Notes under the pieces: model-generated
The model's database searches: none
What the model saw: only the letters and a program-made list of their open reading frames with translations
What the model was told of the DNA's origin: nothing
Position numbers and translations under genes: made by a program
In this document: positions 17,620 through 26,337 of the stretch, in pieces
Numbering within the stretch: position 1 is the stretch's first letter
How the letters are laid out: every line of letters begins with the position of its first letter
Assembly: GCA_947588835.1 (NCBI GenBank)
Contig: CANPZS010000006.1
Location: 1-64,000 of the forward strand
DNA from: an uncultured Bacteroidales bacterium
GTDB lineage: Bacteria > Bacteroidota > Bacteroidia > Bacteroidales > UBA932
DNA length: 64,000 nt
Direction of reading: 5' to 3'

Positions 17620-20421
17620 ATGGCAGAAATCAGATTAAACAAACTTATCAAGCAATACAACATAGGCCTCGGGAATTTGGTTGAATTCCTGCGCAAGCAG
17701 GGCGCCGAAGTGGAGGAAAATCCCAACGCCAAGATCTCGGACGAATTTCTTCCGGCCATCCAGAAGCAGTTCGGCAAGGATCTCGAGCTCAAGGTGCAGT
17801 CCGAGAAAGTCGACATCAAACTGACGGAGATATTGGGAAAGACCAACAAAAAACTCCAGGAGCAGGAAGAAGAAGACGAGGACGAAGAGCCGGTAAAGGA
17901 GACCATCATAAAGAACAACAATTTCACCCCGGCGCCGAAACCCGAACCGGAGCCCAGGCCTGAACCTGAGCCCGAACCGGAACCGGAACCCGAACCTGCG
18001 GAAGAACCGGAACCGGCCGTCGCCGAGGCGCAGCGTCCGGAGAAGACTCCCCTTCCCGCAGAGAAAAAGGACGCCGCTCCGGAGCATGTTCAGGAGCATA
18101 AGCCCGTAGCCGCGCCGGCACAGCCTGCGGCGGCGGAACCGGAACCGAAGCCCGAAGAAAAACCTGAAGTGAAGCCTGCAGAAGGACCTGAAAAGCCTGC
18201 CGCCGCATCCGTCGCAACCCCTGCGGATACGACGCAGCGTGAAAAGGCCCCCGGCCTGACCATAGTCGGCAAGATTGACGTAAGCAAATTCGAGCCCAAG
18301 AAAGGCAAGAAGCGCGAACGCATCCAGAAAGGCTCCCAGAAAGTGGACGTCAACAAGATAAAGGCAGAAGACGGACGCAACCGTTCCGGAGAAAAGAAGA
18401 ATTCGGGCGGAGGACAACAGAAACACAACCAGCCTCAGGGCAGCGGCAAAGGCAGAAACCGTGGAAACAACCGTTTCAAGCCGGCCCTTACCGAAGAGGA
18501 AGAGGAGGCGATGCGTAAAGAAATCCAGAAGCAGGTCAAGGAGACCTACGCAAGGATGAACGAGAGCAAAAACAACTTCGGCGCAAAATACCGCAAGGAG
18601 AAAAGGGAGCAGGCGGCCCTGAAGACGCAGGAAGAGATGCAGCTCGCCGCGGCCGAGAACAAAGTCCTGAAAGTGACGGAATTCGTCACCGTGAACGACC
18701 TCGCTACACTGATGAACAACACTCCGGTGAACAAAGTGATCGGAGCCTGCATGAGCCTGGGCCTGATGGTGTCGATCAACCAGCGCCTCGACGCCGAAAC
18801 GCTTGTCCTCGTGGCCGAGGAATTCGGCTACAAGGTAGAATTCGTCACGGCTGAACTCACCGAAGAGGTGACGATGGACACGGAAACGGTCGACAAAGAA
18901 GAGGATCTCGTCGAAAGGCCGCCCATCATCACCGTCATGGGCCACGTCGATCACGGAAAGACCTCGCTGCTGGACCATATACGCAGCACCAACGTCATAG
19001 CCGGCGAAGCGGGAGGCATCACCCAGCACATAGGCGCATACAACGTGGTGCTTCCGAGCGGACGGAGGATAACCTTCCTCGACACCCCCGGACACGAAGC
19101 CTTCACGGCCATGCGCGCCCGCGGAGCCCAGCTCACCGACCTCGCCATCATAATAGTCGCGGCCGACGACGCAGTCATGCCGCAGACCGTCGAGGCCATC
19201 AACCACGCACAGGCTGCCAACGTCCCCATGGTGTTTGCGATCAACAAGATCGACAAGCCGGGCGCGCAGCCCGAAAAGATACGCCAGCAGCTCTCGCAGA
19301 TGAACATACTTGTAGAGGACTGGGGCGGCAAATACCAGTGCCAGGAAATCTCCGCCAAGAAGGGCCTGAACGTGGACAAGCTGCTCGAGAAGGTCTTGCT
19401 GGAGACCGACCTTCTGGAGCTCAGGGCCAACCCCAAGAAGCCGGGCGTAGGCGCCGTGATAGAGTCGTCCCTCGACAAAGGCCGCGGATACCTTGCCACG
19501 GTGCTTGTACAGGACGGTACCCTGCATGTGGGCGACGTCGTACTGAGCGGCTGTTTCTACGGCAGGGTCAAGGCCATGTACAATGAACGCGGACAAAAGG
19601 TGGACGAAGCCGGCCCTTCCACTCCCGTGTCGATGCTCGGTCTGAACGGAGCGCCGAGCGCCGGAGAGAAATTCAACGTGATGTCGGACGAAAAGGAGGC
19701 CAAATCCATCGCCAACAGGCGTGAACAGCTCATACGCATCCAGGGCATAAAGACGCAGAAGCATCTGACCCTCGAAGAGATCGGGCGCAGGATCGCCATC
19801 GGCAACTTCAAGGAGCTTAACATTATAGTGAAAGGCGACGTAGACGGTTCCGTCGAGGCGCTGTCCGATTCGCTCATCAAGCTGTCCACCGAACAGGTGC
19901 GCGTGAACGTCATGCACAAGGCCGTAGGCGCCATATCCGAATCCGACGTGCTGCTTGCCGAGGCTTCGGATGCGGTCATAGTGGGATTCCAGGTGCGTCC
20001 GTCGGTCGAAGCGCGCAGGACGGCCGAGAAAGAGGGCATTGAAATCCGTCTCTATTCGGTCATCTACGATGCCATAAACGATGTCAAGGAAGGTATCGAA
20101 GGCATGCTCGAGCCGGAGAAGAAGGAGGAAATCACGGCCACGGCGGAAGTCAAGCAGACCTTCAGGATATCCAAGGTGGGCACCATCGCCGGCTGTCTGG
20201 TACGCGAAGGCAAACTGGTCAACAAAGTTTCCGTGCGACTCATCCGCGACGGCATCGTGGTTTACACCGGAGCCCTCAATTCATTGCAGAGAGGAAAGGA
20301 CGACGCCAAGGAAGTCATCGCCGGCATGGAATGCGGGGCGGGCCTTGAAAACTTCAACGACATAAAGGCGGGAGACGTCATTGAAGCCTTCCGCATCGTT
20401 GAGATAAAACGTTCGCTCTAG
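17620..20421 (+). CDS. infB: Translation initiation factor IF-2
   Basis: GTPase that places initiator tRNA on the ribosome. The protein is 933 aa. It has an N-terminal IF2N-like segment, then a long low-complexity arm rich in Pro-Glu repeats (about 105-205) and Lys/Gly/Asn (about 230-290), and a second IF2N domain. The G domain follows, with [11 protein letters not shown] (about 440), DTPGHEAF and NKID, then domains II-IV ([11 protein letters not shown] near the end). The N-terminal arm is typical of Bacteroidota IF-2. It closes the rimP-nusA-infB operon, 25 bp after nusA, and ends 3 bp from a convergent gene. Confidence 0.97.
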   Translation: MAEIRLNKLIKQYNIGLGNLVEFLRKQGAEVEENPNAKISDEFLPAIQKQFGKDLELKVQSEKVDIKLTEILGKTNKKLQEQEEEDEDEEPVKETIIKNNNFTPAPKPEPEPRPEPEPEPEPEPEPAEEPEPAVAEAQRPEKTPLPAEKKDAAPEHVQEHKPVAAPAQPAAAEPEPKPEEKPEVKPAEGPEKPAAASVATPADTTQREKAPGLTIVGKIDVSKFEPKKGKKRERIQKGSQKVDVNKIKAEDGRNRSGEKKNSGGGQQKHNQPQGSGKGRNRGNNRFKPALTEEEEEAMRKEIQKQVKETYARMNESKNNFGAKYRKEKREQAALKTQEEMQLAAAENKVLKVTEFVTVNDLATLMNNTPVNKVIGACMSLGLMVSINQRLDAETLVLVAEEFGYKVEFVTAELTEEVTMDTETVDKEEDLVERPPIITVMGHVDHGKTSLLDHIRSTNVIAGEAGGITQHIGAYNVVLPSGRRITFLDTPGHEAFTAMRARGAQLTDLAIIIVAADDAVMPQTVEAINHAQAANVPMVFAINKIDKPGAQPEKIRQQLSQMNILVEDWGGKYQCQEISAKKGLNVDKLLEKVLLETDLLELRANPKKPGVGAVIESSLDKGRGYLATVLVQDGTLHVGDVVLSGCFYGRVKAMYNERGQKVDEAGPSTPVSMLGLNGAPSAGEKFNVMSDEKEAKSIANRREQLIRIQGIKTQKHLTLEEIGRRIAIGNFKELNIIVKGDVDGSVEALSDSLIKLSTEQVRVNVMHKAVGAISESDVLLAEASDAVIVGFQVRPSVEARRTAEKEGIEIRLYSVIYDAINDVKEGIEGMLEPEKKEEITATAEVKQTFRISKVGTIAGCLVREGKLVNKVSVRLIRDGIVVYTGALNSLQRGKDDAKEVIAGMECGAGLENFNDIKAGDVIEAFRIVEIKRSL

Positions 20422-20424
20422 AAA

Positions 20425-21612
20425 CTATAGAAACAGCATCACTGCAAACACATACAGGAGAAATGCCTGAAAGCGGATCCTGCCCTTCGTAGCCGTGCTT
20501 ACGGCAAGATCGGCGGGATTCGTTTTTGCTATAGAGGCAAGGCCGTCTTCGTCCGGAATGAAATTGCGGGCCCATTTGCGGACGACGGTGCCGTCGGATA
20601 TCAGGGTGGCGCCTCCGTTGGAGCGGTTCAGCGTCACGAGCGTCTTGTAATCGGAAAAATACGGTTCGATTCCTTCCGGAACCTCCAATGAAGTATCGGC
20701 GGCGAAAATGAAGACCGGCCTGAAGCCCGCCGCGGCGAGCCTGCGCTTCAGGTCCGGCATCTCCTTCCATGCATGTCCGGACAGTCCGTCGGGATCATAG
20801 ACCGACACCGCCATCACATTTCCCTCAGTGGCCAGACGGTCGCAATATTCCCCTTCGGCGTCCATGAACGTCAGTACCGCCAGCTCCTTTTCTTTGAAAG
20901 GCAAATCGCGGCGCAGCGTGTCCATGCCGACGAAAGTCCAAGTCGAGTCCGGCAGGCGGTCCAATGTGAATGTCCCGCGCCTTCCGTCCTTTTCATATAT
21001 AAACGCTTCCCTCTCCCCGAACGCGGGCCTGTCCGAAGGGCCGTCCTCGACATACAGCTCGGCTCCGGGAGCGAATGCGGTATAATCCACCGGAGGCAGC
21101 GTCACTGCACAATATATGGTTCCGCCGGCCACGCCTGCGGCCACAAGTGCAAACGCAACATATTTCACCTTCGCCGGACTGCCGAAATCGCGGAAAGGGA
21201 TGAAAGCCGCCGCGCAGAGGACGCACAGGACCAGATCTTTGATGAAACTCTGCATATGGCTGAGTTCGAGCGCCTTCCCGAAGCATCCACAGCTCATGTC
21301 AGGATTGAATATGAGCAGAATGGCGGTAAGTATTGTGAAAAAGGCCGTCATTATCGACACCGTCAGCGCTGCGGTACGGCGGAATACGTTTATTATCAAT
21401 GCCGCGCCGGTAAGCGTTTCAAGCAGGGAGAGCACAAGCCCGACGGCGCCTGACGCGAAACCGAGGAATCCCGCATGGAAAAACTTGAAATACTCTGCGA
21501 CTATCAGCCGCGTACCCGTCGGATCCGCCAGTTTGAATATGCCGGACATGAAAAACGTCACGCCGGCCAGAAAGGCGCAGAACCGCCTGAGCCTGCATAC
21601 AGATTTATTCAT
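20425..21612 (-). CDS. MauE/DoxX-like membrane protein with C-terminal periplasmic domain
   Basis: Four N-terminal membrane segments (residues about 10-160) carry the SCGCFG motif of MauE/DoxX-type quinone- or thiol-redox membrane proteins. A periplasmic region of about 200 aa follows and a last hydrophobic helix (AFLLYVFAVMLFL) ends the protein. The second half resembles a thioredoxin-like fold (AVLTFMDAEGEYCDRL, DLKRRLAAAGFRPVFIFAAD, TLISDGTVVRKWAR) but lacks a CxxC redox centre. Role unproven, perhaps envelope redox or electron transfer. The gene starts 3 bp after tmk. Confidence 0.65.
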   Translation of the reverse strand: MNKSVCRLRRFCAFLAGVTFFMSGIFKLADPTGTRLIVAEYFKFFHAGFLGFASGAVGLVLSLLETLTGAALIINVFRRTAALTVSIMTAFFTILTAILLIFNPDMSCGCFGKALELSHMQSFIKDLVLCVLCAAAFIPFRDFGSPAKVKYVAFALVAAGVAGGTIYCAVTLPPVDYTAFAPGAELYVEDGPSDRPAFGEREAFIYEKDGRRGTFTLDRLPDSTWTFVGMDTLRRDLPFKEKELAVLTFMDAEGEYCDRLATEGNVMAVSVYDPDGLSGHAWKEMPDLKRRLAAAGFRPVFIFAADTSLEVPEGIEPYFSDYKTLVTLNRSNGGATLISDGTVVRKWARNFIPDEDGLASIAKTNPADLAVSTATKGRIRFQAFLLYVFAVMLFL

Positions 21613-21615
21613 TGT

Positions 21616-22302
21616 CTATTTCGCTTTCAAATATTTGTCCACGGCGGCCTTTACCTTTTCGAATATGCCGTCGGGAGGAAGCATCAAGCCGTGTCCGTCG
21701 GAACAGTCTATTCTGATGAAAGAGGGGTCCGATTCCGCAAGGCGTCCGTATATGCCGCATACTGTCCTCTGGAAGTCCATGTCCGCCTCATGTATGTCGC
21801 CGCCGCCCGCCAGATAGCCCCTGTCGGCACCGTTGCGGTGTCCGGACAGGCTTTTTTCCACGAATCCCAAAGGGACGTCAAGGAAAATGTTCAGGTCAGG
21901 CACCGGAATGCCGAATACGCCGTACTCAGTGTCGATTATCCATTTGCGCAGACGCTCCCGTTCCGCTTCCGAGGACAGTTTCGCACATTGGTAGGCTATG
22001 TTGGAATATACGTAGCGGTCGAGCAGCACAGTCCCTCCGCGCGCAAGCGTGGCGGCCATGTCCCCGGCGGCCCCGTGACGGTCTTCCGCAAACAGCAGGG
22101 CCACCAGCTGAGGATGCACCTCCCCGATGGCGCCGAACTCTCCCCTGAGAAACATGGATATGAGCTCGCCGTACACGGGCGCATCATAGCGCGGGAAATG
22201 GATGTATTCCACTTCTCCGCACACGCTTTCAAGATATTTCTTCAGTCTGGCCACCTGTGTAGATTTTCCGGCGCCGTCCAGACCCTCGAGCACCGTCAGC
22301 AT
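21616..22302 (-). CDS. tmk: Thymidylate kinase
   Basis: Phosphorylates dTMP to dTDP. The P-loop GLDGAGKST (residues 7-15), the substrate region FPRYDAPVYG, the LLFAEDR and LLDRYVYSNIAYQ blocks and the sugar-binding area are recognisable. At 228 aa it is slightly longer than the usual 200-215. A TACTTTTG box lies 26 bp upstream on the minus strand; the gene probably forms a bicistron with the MauE-like gene. Confidence 0.93.
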   Translation of the reverse strand: MLTVLEGLDGAGKSTQVARLKKYLESVCGEVEYIHFPRYDAPVYGELISMFLRGEFGAIGEVHPQLVALLFAEDRHGAAGDMAATLARGGTVLLDRYVYSNIAYQCAKLSSEAERERLRKWIIDTEYGVFGIPVPDLNIFLDVPLGFVEKSLSGHRNGADRGYLAGGGDIHEADMDFQRTVCGIYGRLAESDPSFIRIDCSDGHGLMLPPDGIFEKVKAAVDKYLKAK

Positions 22303-22328
22303 TTCGGACAGTTTCAGTTGTTAAAATG

Positions 22329-22336
22329 CAAAAGTA
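22329..22336 (-). promoter_or_regulatory. -7 box (TACTTTTG) of tmk
   Basis: Exact TAnnTTTG on the minus strand, 26 bp from the tmk ATG, back to back with the box of the divergent nucleotidyltransferase gene. Confidence 0.6.
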
Positions 22337-22360
22337 ATAAATTTGAGCGGAATAATTAGG

Positions 22361-22368
22361 TATCTTTG
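22361..22368 (+). promoter_or_regulatory. -7 box (TATCTTTG) of the MurU-like gene
   Basis: Exact TAnnTTTG, 28 bp before the ATG at 22397. A TTTG at 22342-22345 is closer than the usual -33 spacing. Confidence 0.65.
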
Positions 22369-22396
22369 CAAAACTTGATAAAGTCTACAGGACCGT

Positions 22397-23152
22397 ATGA
22401 AAGCAATGATTTTCGCCGCAGGAATGGGTACGAGGCTGAAGCCCCTCACGGACGCCGTTCCCAAGGCCTTAGTCCCCGTATGCGGAGAGCCGCTTGTCAG
22501 CCACGTGATAAAACGGCTCCGCAGGGCCGGCATCGATGAAATAGTGGTGAACGTACATCATTTCGCCGATCAGATAGAAAGATACCTCGGAACCCATGAT
22601 TTCGGCGTAAAGATAAGCATATCGGACGAAAGGGACATGCTTCGCGATACCGGAGGCGGAATCCGCCACGCAGGGCCGCTGCTGCGGTCTGCGTCGGGAC
22701 ACGGGCGATTCCTCGTCCACAACGTAGACATAATTTCGGACATGGATCTGGAGTCGCTGCTGTCCTCCCCCGACAGGGATGCGCTTGCCGTGCTTCCGGT
22801 CAGCGAAAGGGAGACCAGGCGGTACCTGCTGTTCGACGAAGACATGCGCCTTGCCGGATGGACCGACACGGGTACCGGAGAAGTGAGATCCCCCTATCCC
22901 GGTCTCGACGTGAACGCCTGCCGCAAATACGCTTTCACCGGCATTCATCTGATATCGGAGGATATCTTCGGGGCGTTCGGCAGATACGGCTTCGGTGAGC
23001 GCTTCCCTATAATGGATTTTTATCTGCGCGCCTGCGCCGACTATCCCGTCTACGGCTGCGTGCAGAAAAATCTGGCCATTGCGGACGTAGGCAAAAAAGA
23101 GACCCTTCCGGAAGCGGAAAGGGTCTGCAGTGAAATTCTTCATCGGGGATGA
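22397..23152 (+). CDS. Nucleotidyltransferase, MurNAc-1-phosphate uridylyltransferase-like
   Basis: 251-aa Rossmann-like nucleotidyltransferase. The N-terminal signature FAAGMGTRLKPLTD, then PKALVPV, binds the nucleotide; RDTGGGIRHA and VHNVDIISDMD provide substrate and metal sites. The closest known relatives are MurU-type enzymes that make UDP-MurNAc from MurNAc-1-P in cell-wall sugar recycling, which fits the kinase-RapZ fusion encoded at 28736-30163. Specificity for other hexose-1-phosphates cannot be excluded. The last codons contain an inverted repeat that works as a terminator for the opposite strand. Confidence 0.75.
   Translation: MKAMIFAAGMGTRLKPLTDAVPKALVPVCGEPLVSHVIKRLRRAGIDEIVVNVHHFADQIERYLGTHDFGVKISISDERDMLRDTGGGIRHAGPLLRSASGHGRFLVHNVDIISDMDLESLLSSPDRDALAVLPVSERETRRYLLFDEDMRLAGWTDTGTGEVRSPYPGLDVNACRKYAFTGIHLISEDIFGAFGRYGFGERFPIMDFYLRACADYPVYGCVQKNLAIADVGKKETLPEAERVCSEILHRG
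23091..23126 (-). terminator. Intrinsic terminator for the CPBP-protease transcript, inside the convergent coding region
   Basis: Read on the minus strand, AGACCCTT (23126-23119), an 11-nt loop, then AAGGGTCT (23107-23100), one C and a run of six T (23098-23093). It begins about 30 bp after the stop of the CPBP gene (23158) and lies wholly within the 3' end of the MurU-like gene. Confidence 0.75.
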
Positions 23153-23157
23153 GGCCG

Positions 23158-24081
23158 TCAAAGTCCGTTTTCGACCGGATCGCAGTTGCCTGCGCTGTGT
23201 TCGAGCGGGATGCGTCCCAACATGCGTATGAACAGGACTATCGCGGCCGCGCCGACAATCAGGAGGATGGCATAGGCTGCGGGGCTCATCACTTCCGAGA
23301 GCGAATCCGCGTCCCTGAGGCTTTCCGGCCTTGACATGATGACCGCAAAGGTGTTGTTGACGCAATGCATGATCATCGTGATCTTCAATGAACCAGTCCT
23401 GTAGTAGGCATACCCGAAAAGGCAGCCGAGCAGAAACGCGGGAATCGCCTGCCATATGTTAAGGTGCAGCAGCGCGAAGAAGGCGGCGGAAATGACAATC
23501 GCCCACACGGGCCTGACGTTCCGGAGCAATCCGCGCAGCACCATGCCACGGCAAAGCCATTCCTCGAATATCGGCGCAAGCACCGACACGGAGAAAAGGG
23601 AAAGCAGCAGAGGTCCCTGCGTCATCATCTTCATGGCGTCGGAAAGGCCGTCCGGCATTTCCGGCAGGAGGAGCGTCAGCGGATCGGTCACCACGGACGC
23701 CGCCAAAGTGGCCACGGACGCCACCAGAGCCACGGCCCACAGTCCGTAGCTTCCGAAATGATTGCTGTCGAGAGCATATCCGGTCCCGAAGGCCGCATTG
23801 CTCCGGCTCTTGTAGCCGGCATACATCATAGGCGGCACGAACATTATCACATAGGCAGTCATCGACACTACAAGCATATTGTCCGCATCGATCGCCGCGT
23901 CTCCGAGACATGCCGCGAAAACCGTGGTCAGCAAGAAAGCCACGACCATGGCCAGGAGATAACCGGCAATGAAGAGAGCCAGCAGGGTGAAAGTCCCGCT
24001 TATCCCGGGCACGTAAAAGGCATGTCCGCGATAAATGTTGAAATCCCTTACGCCTCTGGCGTTTCGTTTGAAGAACGGCAT
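23158..24081 (-). CDS. CPBP-family intramembrane metalloprotease
   Basis: Polytopic membrane protein of the CPBP (Abi/CAAX-type) family. The hallmark glutamates and arginine are in EEWLCRGMVLRG, the next metal/catalytic residues in FALLHLNIWQ, and the third motif includes HCVNNTFAV. There are about seven or eight membrane segments. Members cleave prenylated or other membrane substrates or act in signalling; the substrate here is unknown. It follows the sugar nucleotidyltransferase gene by 9 bp and ends before a terminator embedded in the convergent gene. Confidence 0.85.
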   Translation of the reverse strand: MPFFKRNARGVRDFNIYRGHAFYVPGISGTFTLLALFIAGYLLAMVVAFLLTTVFAACLGDAAIDADNMLVVSMTAYVIMFVPPMMYAGYKSRSNAAFGTGYALDSNHFGSYGLWAVALVASVATLAASVVTDPLTLLLPEMPDGLSDAMKMMTQGPLLLSLFSVSVLAPIFEEWLCRGMVLRGLLRNVRPVWAIVISAAFFALLHLNIWQAIPAFLLGCLFGYAYYRTGSLKITMIMHCVNNTFAVIMSRPESLRDADSLSEVMSPAAYAILLIVGAAAIVLFIRMLGRIPLEHSAGNCDPVENGL

Positions 24082-24090
24082 GGCGTCCCG

Positions 24091-25020
24091 TCAATACAAA
24101 GGAGACGGATAGACGCCGGTGTCGGCGAGCTCCTTGAACTTGGCAACCACGGCGGGACGGTCTTCCTTGTAGGTGACGCCGAACCAGCGCGAAGGCGTCG
24201 AAAGCACCTCGCATTCGGCTTCTCCGGCCTTAATCATGCAGTCCACCGCATAAGGTATGTAATATTCCTTTTTCAATTCGCCGGAATTCTCCCTGAGGAA
24301 TTTCTTGAATATTTCGTAGCTCTTGGCGAAATAATCGGGAGTGAAGCCCCACATGTTCATGGAGCACAGGGCCTTGGCGTCAAGGACTACATGCTCTCCG
24401 GTAACGGAATGGTCTCCACGCACCGTTCCATCGGCGTCAAGGGCGATGTTGAGATGTTCGGCGATGTCCACGAGACGCATGTTCCCGTCGTAGGAGCAGA
24501 TGCCGCGGGATACTCCGCCGGACTCGGAAAGGGTGTTGCCGAGCTCGAAGCCGATTATGCCGTAGCTGCCTTCAGTTTCGGCGTGGGCACGGCACCATTC
24601 CGCAGCGATGCGGAAAGAATCCCTGCCGTAGAAGTCGTCTCCGTTGATGACCACGAAAGGCTCATGGATGACGTCTCTCGCCATGAGGACGGCATGGGCG
24701 GTTCCCCAGGGCTTCTGCCTTTCGGGATTGAGGACGAAGCCTTCGGGAATCCTGTCCAGTTCCTGGGTGACGAAAACGAATTCGAGCGGTCTGCCGTCGG
24801 GCAGCTTCACATCTGCGTATTTGGTCCTGACGGCGGCTTCCATCTGTTCGCGGAAGTATTCCCTCACTATATAGACGACCTTACCGAATCCGGCCCTGAC
24901 CGCATCGTAAATAGAGTAGTCGATGATTGTCTCCCCGCCGGGGCCGAGACCGTCCATCTGTTTCAATCCGCCGTAACGGCTGCCCATTCCGGCTGCAAGC
25001 ACGAGTAAAGTAGGTGTCAT
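24091..25020 (-). CDS. Sugar-phosphate nucleotidyltransferase family protein
   Basis: N-terminal nucleotide-binding signature LVLAAGMGSRYGGLKQ, then GPGGETIIDYSIYDA and VFVTQ; a second block PWGTAHAVLMARDV and INGDDFYG carries the metal-binding Asp. The 309-aa architecture with a C-terminal WFGVTYKEDRP block is common in Bacteroidota and related to hexose-1-phosphate nucleotidyltransferases; the exact sugar is not known. A near-consensus box TAAATTTA (25058-25065), itself a palindrome, precedes it. Likely operon with the CPBP protease. Confidence 0.8.
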   Translation of the reverse strand: MTPTLLVLAAGMGSRYGGLKQMDGLGPGGETIIDYSIYDAVRAGFGKVVYIVREYFREQMEAAVRTKYADVKLPDGRPLEFVFVTQELDRIPEGFVLNPERQKPWGTAHAVLMARDVIHEPFVVINGDDFYGRDSFRIAAEWCRAHAETEGSYGIIGFELGNTLSESGGVSRGICSYDGNMRLVDIAEHLNIALDADGTVRGDHSVTGEHVVLDAKALCSMNMWGFTPDYFAKSYEIFKKFLRENSGELKKEYYIPYAVDCMIKAGEAECEVLSTPSRWFGVTYKEDRPAVVAKFKELADTGVYPSPLY

Positions 25021-25103
25021 AATCGAAAGTTTTACGAATTATTTCATATTTATGCCGTAAATTTAGTAATTTCGCGACACATAACGACATAATTTTCGTA
25101 AAA

Positions 25104-25424
25104 TTGAAAAAAGGCGGGAGCAAAAAAAGAAAAAACCTTTTGTGGAACAGTGATTACAACGGTTTCATAAAATATGCCGTGGTGATCACTGCGGTGTTCG
25201 TCGTATACCAATGTTTCCTCGCGAGGGACAATGTCGTGCGGTGGATACGTTCCGAATTCGAAATACGGCGTCAGGAACGGCAGATGGAAGTGTACCGCAG
25301 CGGGATAGCTGAGATGGACAGGCAGATAAACCAGCTCACCAACGACCGCGACTCATTGGAGAAATTCGCCCGCGAGCAATTCCATTTCGCGGAGCCCGGC
25401 GATGACGTCTATATAGACGAGTGA
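25104..25424 (+). CDS. FtsB/DivIC-like septum formation initiator
   Basis: 106-aa bitopic membrane protein. A basic N-terminus (KKGGSKKRK) is followed by one membrane helix (KYAVVITAVFVVYQCFL) and a periplasmic coiled coil (RQERQMEVYRSGIAEMDRQI), ending in the family-typical LEKFAREQFHFAEPGDDVYI. Expected to work with FtsL and FtsQ in the division complex. The apparent start is TTG at 25104, with no ATG upstream in frame; a weak TAATTTCG box sits at 25067-25074. The last 16 bp overlap the 3' end of convergent folP. Confidence 0.82.
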   Translation: MKKGGSKKRKNLLWNSDYNGFIKYAVVITAVFVVYQCFLARDNVVRWIRSEFEIRRQERQMEVYRSGIAEMDRQINQLTNDRDSLEKFAREQFHFAEPGDDVYIDE

Positions 25425-26230
25425 GCGAGGCGCCTGTAGAGGGCCACCGTCCTCGCGGCCTCGGCCACGTCATGCACTCGCAATATGTCAGCGCCGTTTT
25501 CAAGGGCCTTGAAATGGACCACCTGCGTGGCCGGCAGCGCCTCCTCGGGAGTTATGCCGAGCAATCTGTAAATCATGCTTTTCCTCGAAACCCCTACGAG
25601 CACCGGCCGTCCGAAGCCGCGGAAAACTTCCAGGTTCGACAAAAGTTCGTAATTCTGATCAACCGTCTTGGCGAAGCCGAAGCCCGGATCGAGTATCCAG
25701 TCCGCTATGCCGTTGTCTTCGGCGCGGAGCGCAAATGAACGGAAGCAGGAAGCCACTTCAGCCGTCACATCGTCATAGCAGGCCAGATTCTGCATGGTTT
25801 CCGGAGTGCCCCTCATGTGCATGGCCACATAGCGCAGGCCGAGCCTCCCCACGAGCGGGAGCATGTCCTTGTCGGCTTCCCCGGCCGAGATGTCGTTCAC
25901 CATGAAGTCCCCTATGAGATCATATGCACGTCCGGCCACCGACGCACGGAAGGTGTCCACGGATATCGCGGTCCCCGGAAACGCCCCGGAAACGGCTTTC
26001 AGCGCAGGAGCGAGCCTTCTCCATTCTTCGGCGGCATCCACCGGCACGGATCCGGGCCTTGTGGAACATGCCCCCATGTCGATGATGTCCGCACCTTCCT
26101 CCTTCATGGCCGCCACGCGGCGGACGAGCCCGGCGCAGCCGTCGGAAATGTCCACGCGGCTCGGGGCGAAATATGAGTCGTCCGTCAGATTGACGATGCC
26201 CATCAACGTTATTTTTCTGCTTGCGTCCAC
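25409..26230 (-). CDS. folP: Dihydropteroate synthase
   Basis: Condenses p-aminobenzoate with dihydropterin pyrophosphate in folate synthesis (TIM barrel). Motifs in order: MGIVNLTDDSYF, ADIIDMGACSTRPGS, ISVDTF, VNDISAG, AMHMRG, LDPGFGFAKT, LVGVSRKS and a final LRVHDV. The variant NLTDDS and DMGA replace the more usual NVTPDS and DIGG. The frame is open to an ATG at 26332, but a TACCTTTG box at 26237-26244 lies within that extension; GTG 26230 or ATG 26203 is more likely, and GTG is given here. It overlaps the convergent FtsB-like gene by 16 bp. Confidence 0.93.
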   Translation of the reverse strand: MDASRKITLMGIVNLTDDSYFAPSRVDISDGCAGLVRRVAAMKEEGADIIDMGACSTRPGSVPVDAAEEWRRLAPALKAVSGAFPGTAISVDTFRASVAGRAYDLIGDFMVNDISAGEADKDMLPLVGRLGLRYVAMHMRGTPETMQNLACYDDVTAEVASCFRSFALRAEDNGIADWILDPGFGFAKTVDQNYELLSNLEVFRGFGRPVLVGVSRKSMIYRLLGITPEEALPATQVVHFKALENGADILRVHDVAEAARTVALYRRLAHSSI

Positions 26231-26236
26231 AGGAGG

Positions 26237-26244
26237 CAAAGGTA
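26237..26244 (-). promoter_or_regulatory. -7 box (TACCTTTG) of folP
   Basis: Exact TAnnTTTG on the minus strand; TTTC lies 21 bp upstream (start to start). It argues that folP translation begins at or after 26230. Confidence 0.55.
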
Positions 26245-26286
26245 ACCATTTTAAGGCTGCCGAAACCACTTTTATGCAAAAAAGCG

Positions 26287-26294
26287 TATATTTG
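26287..26294 (+). promoter_or_regulatory. -7 box (TATATTTG) of the TonB receptor-HMA unit
   Basis: Exact TAnnTTTG, about 44 bp upstream of the ATG at 26338 and divergent from the folP box. Confidence 0.65.
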
Positions 26295-26337
26295 TATCCC
26301 GTTCCGGACAAAAACCGGGACATCGGTGCCAAAGATT

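Noticed and set aside
17920-18240. Pro-Glu repeat region of IF-2 as an unusual insertion
   Set aside because: Low-complexity N-terminal arms of this kind are normal in IF-2 of this phylum.
17635-19917. Long open frame (about 760 codons) antisense to infB
   Set aside because: Composition is the artefact expected opposite a GC-rich, Glu/Lys-rich coding region; it has no domain, and infB on the other strand is certain.
23464-25008. Open frame of about 514 codons on the plus strand opposite the CPBP and nucleotidyltransferase genes
   Set aside because: Spans two well-supported genes on the minus strand and shows no recognisable motif.
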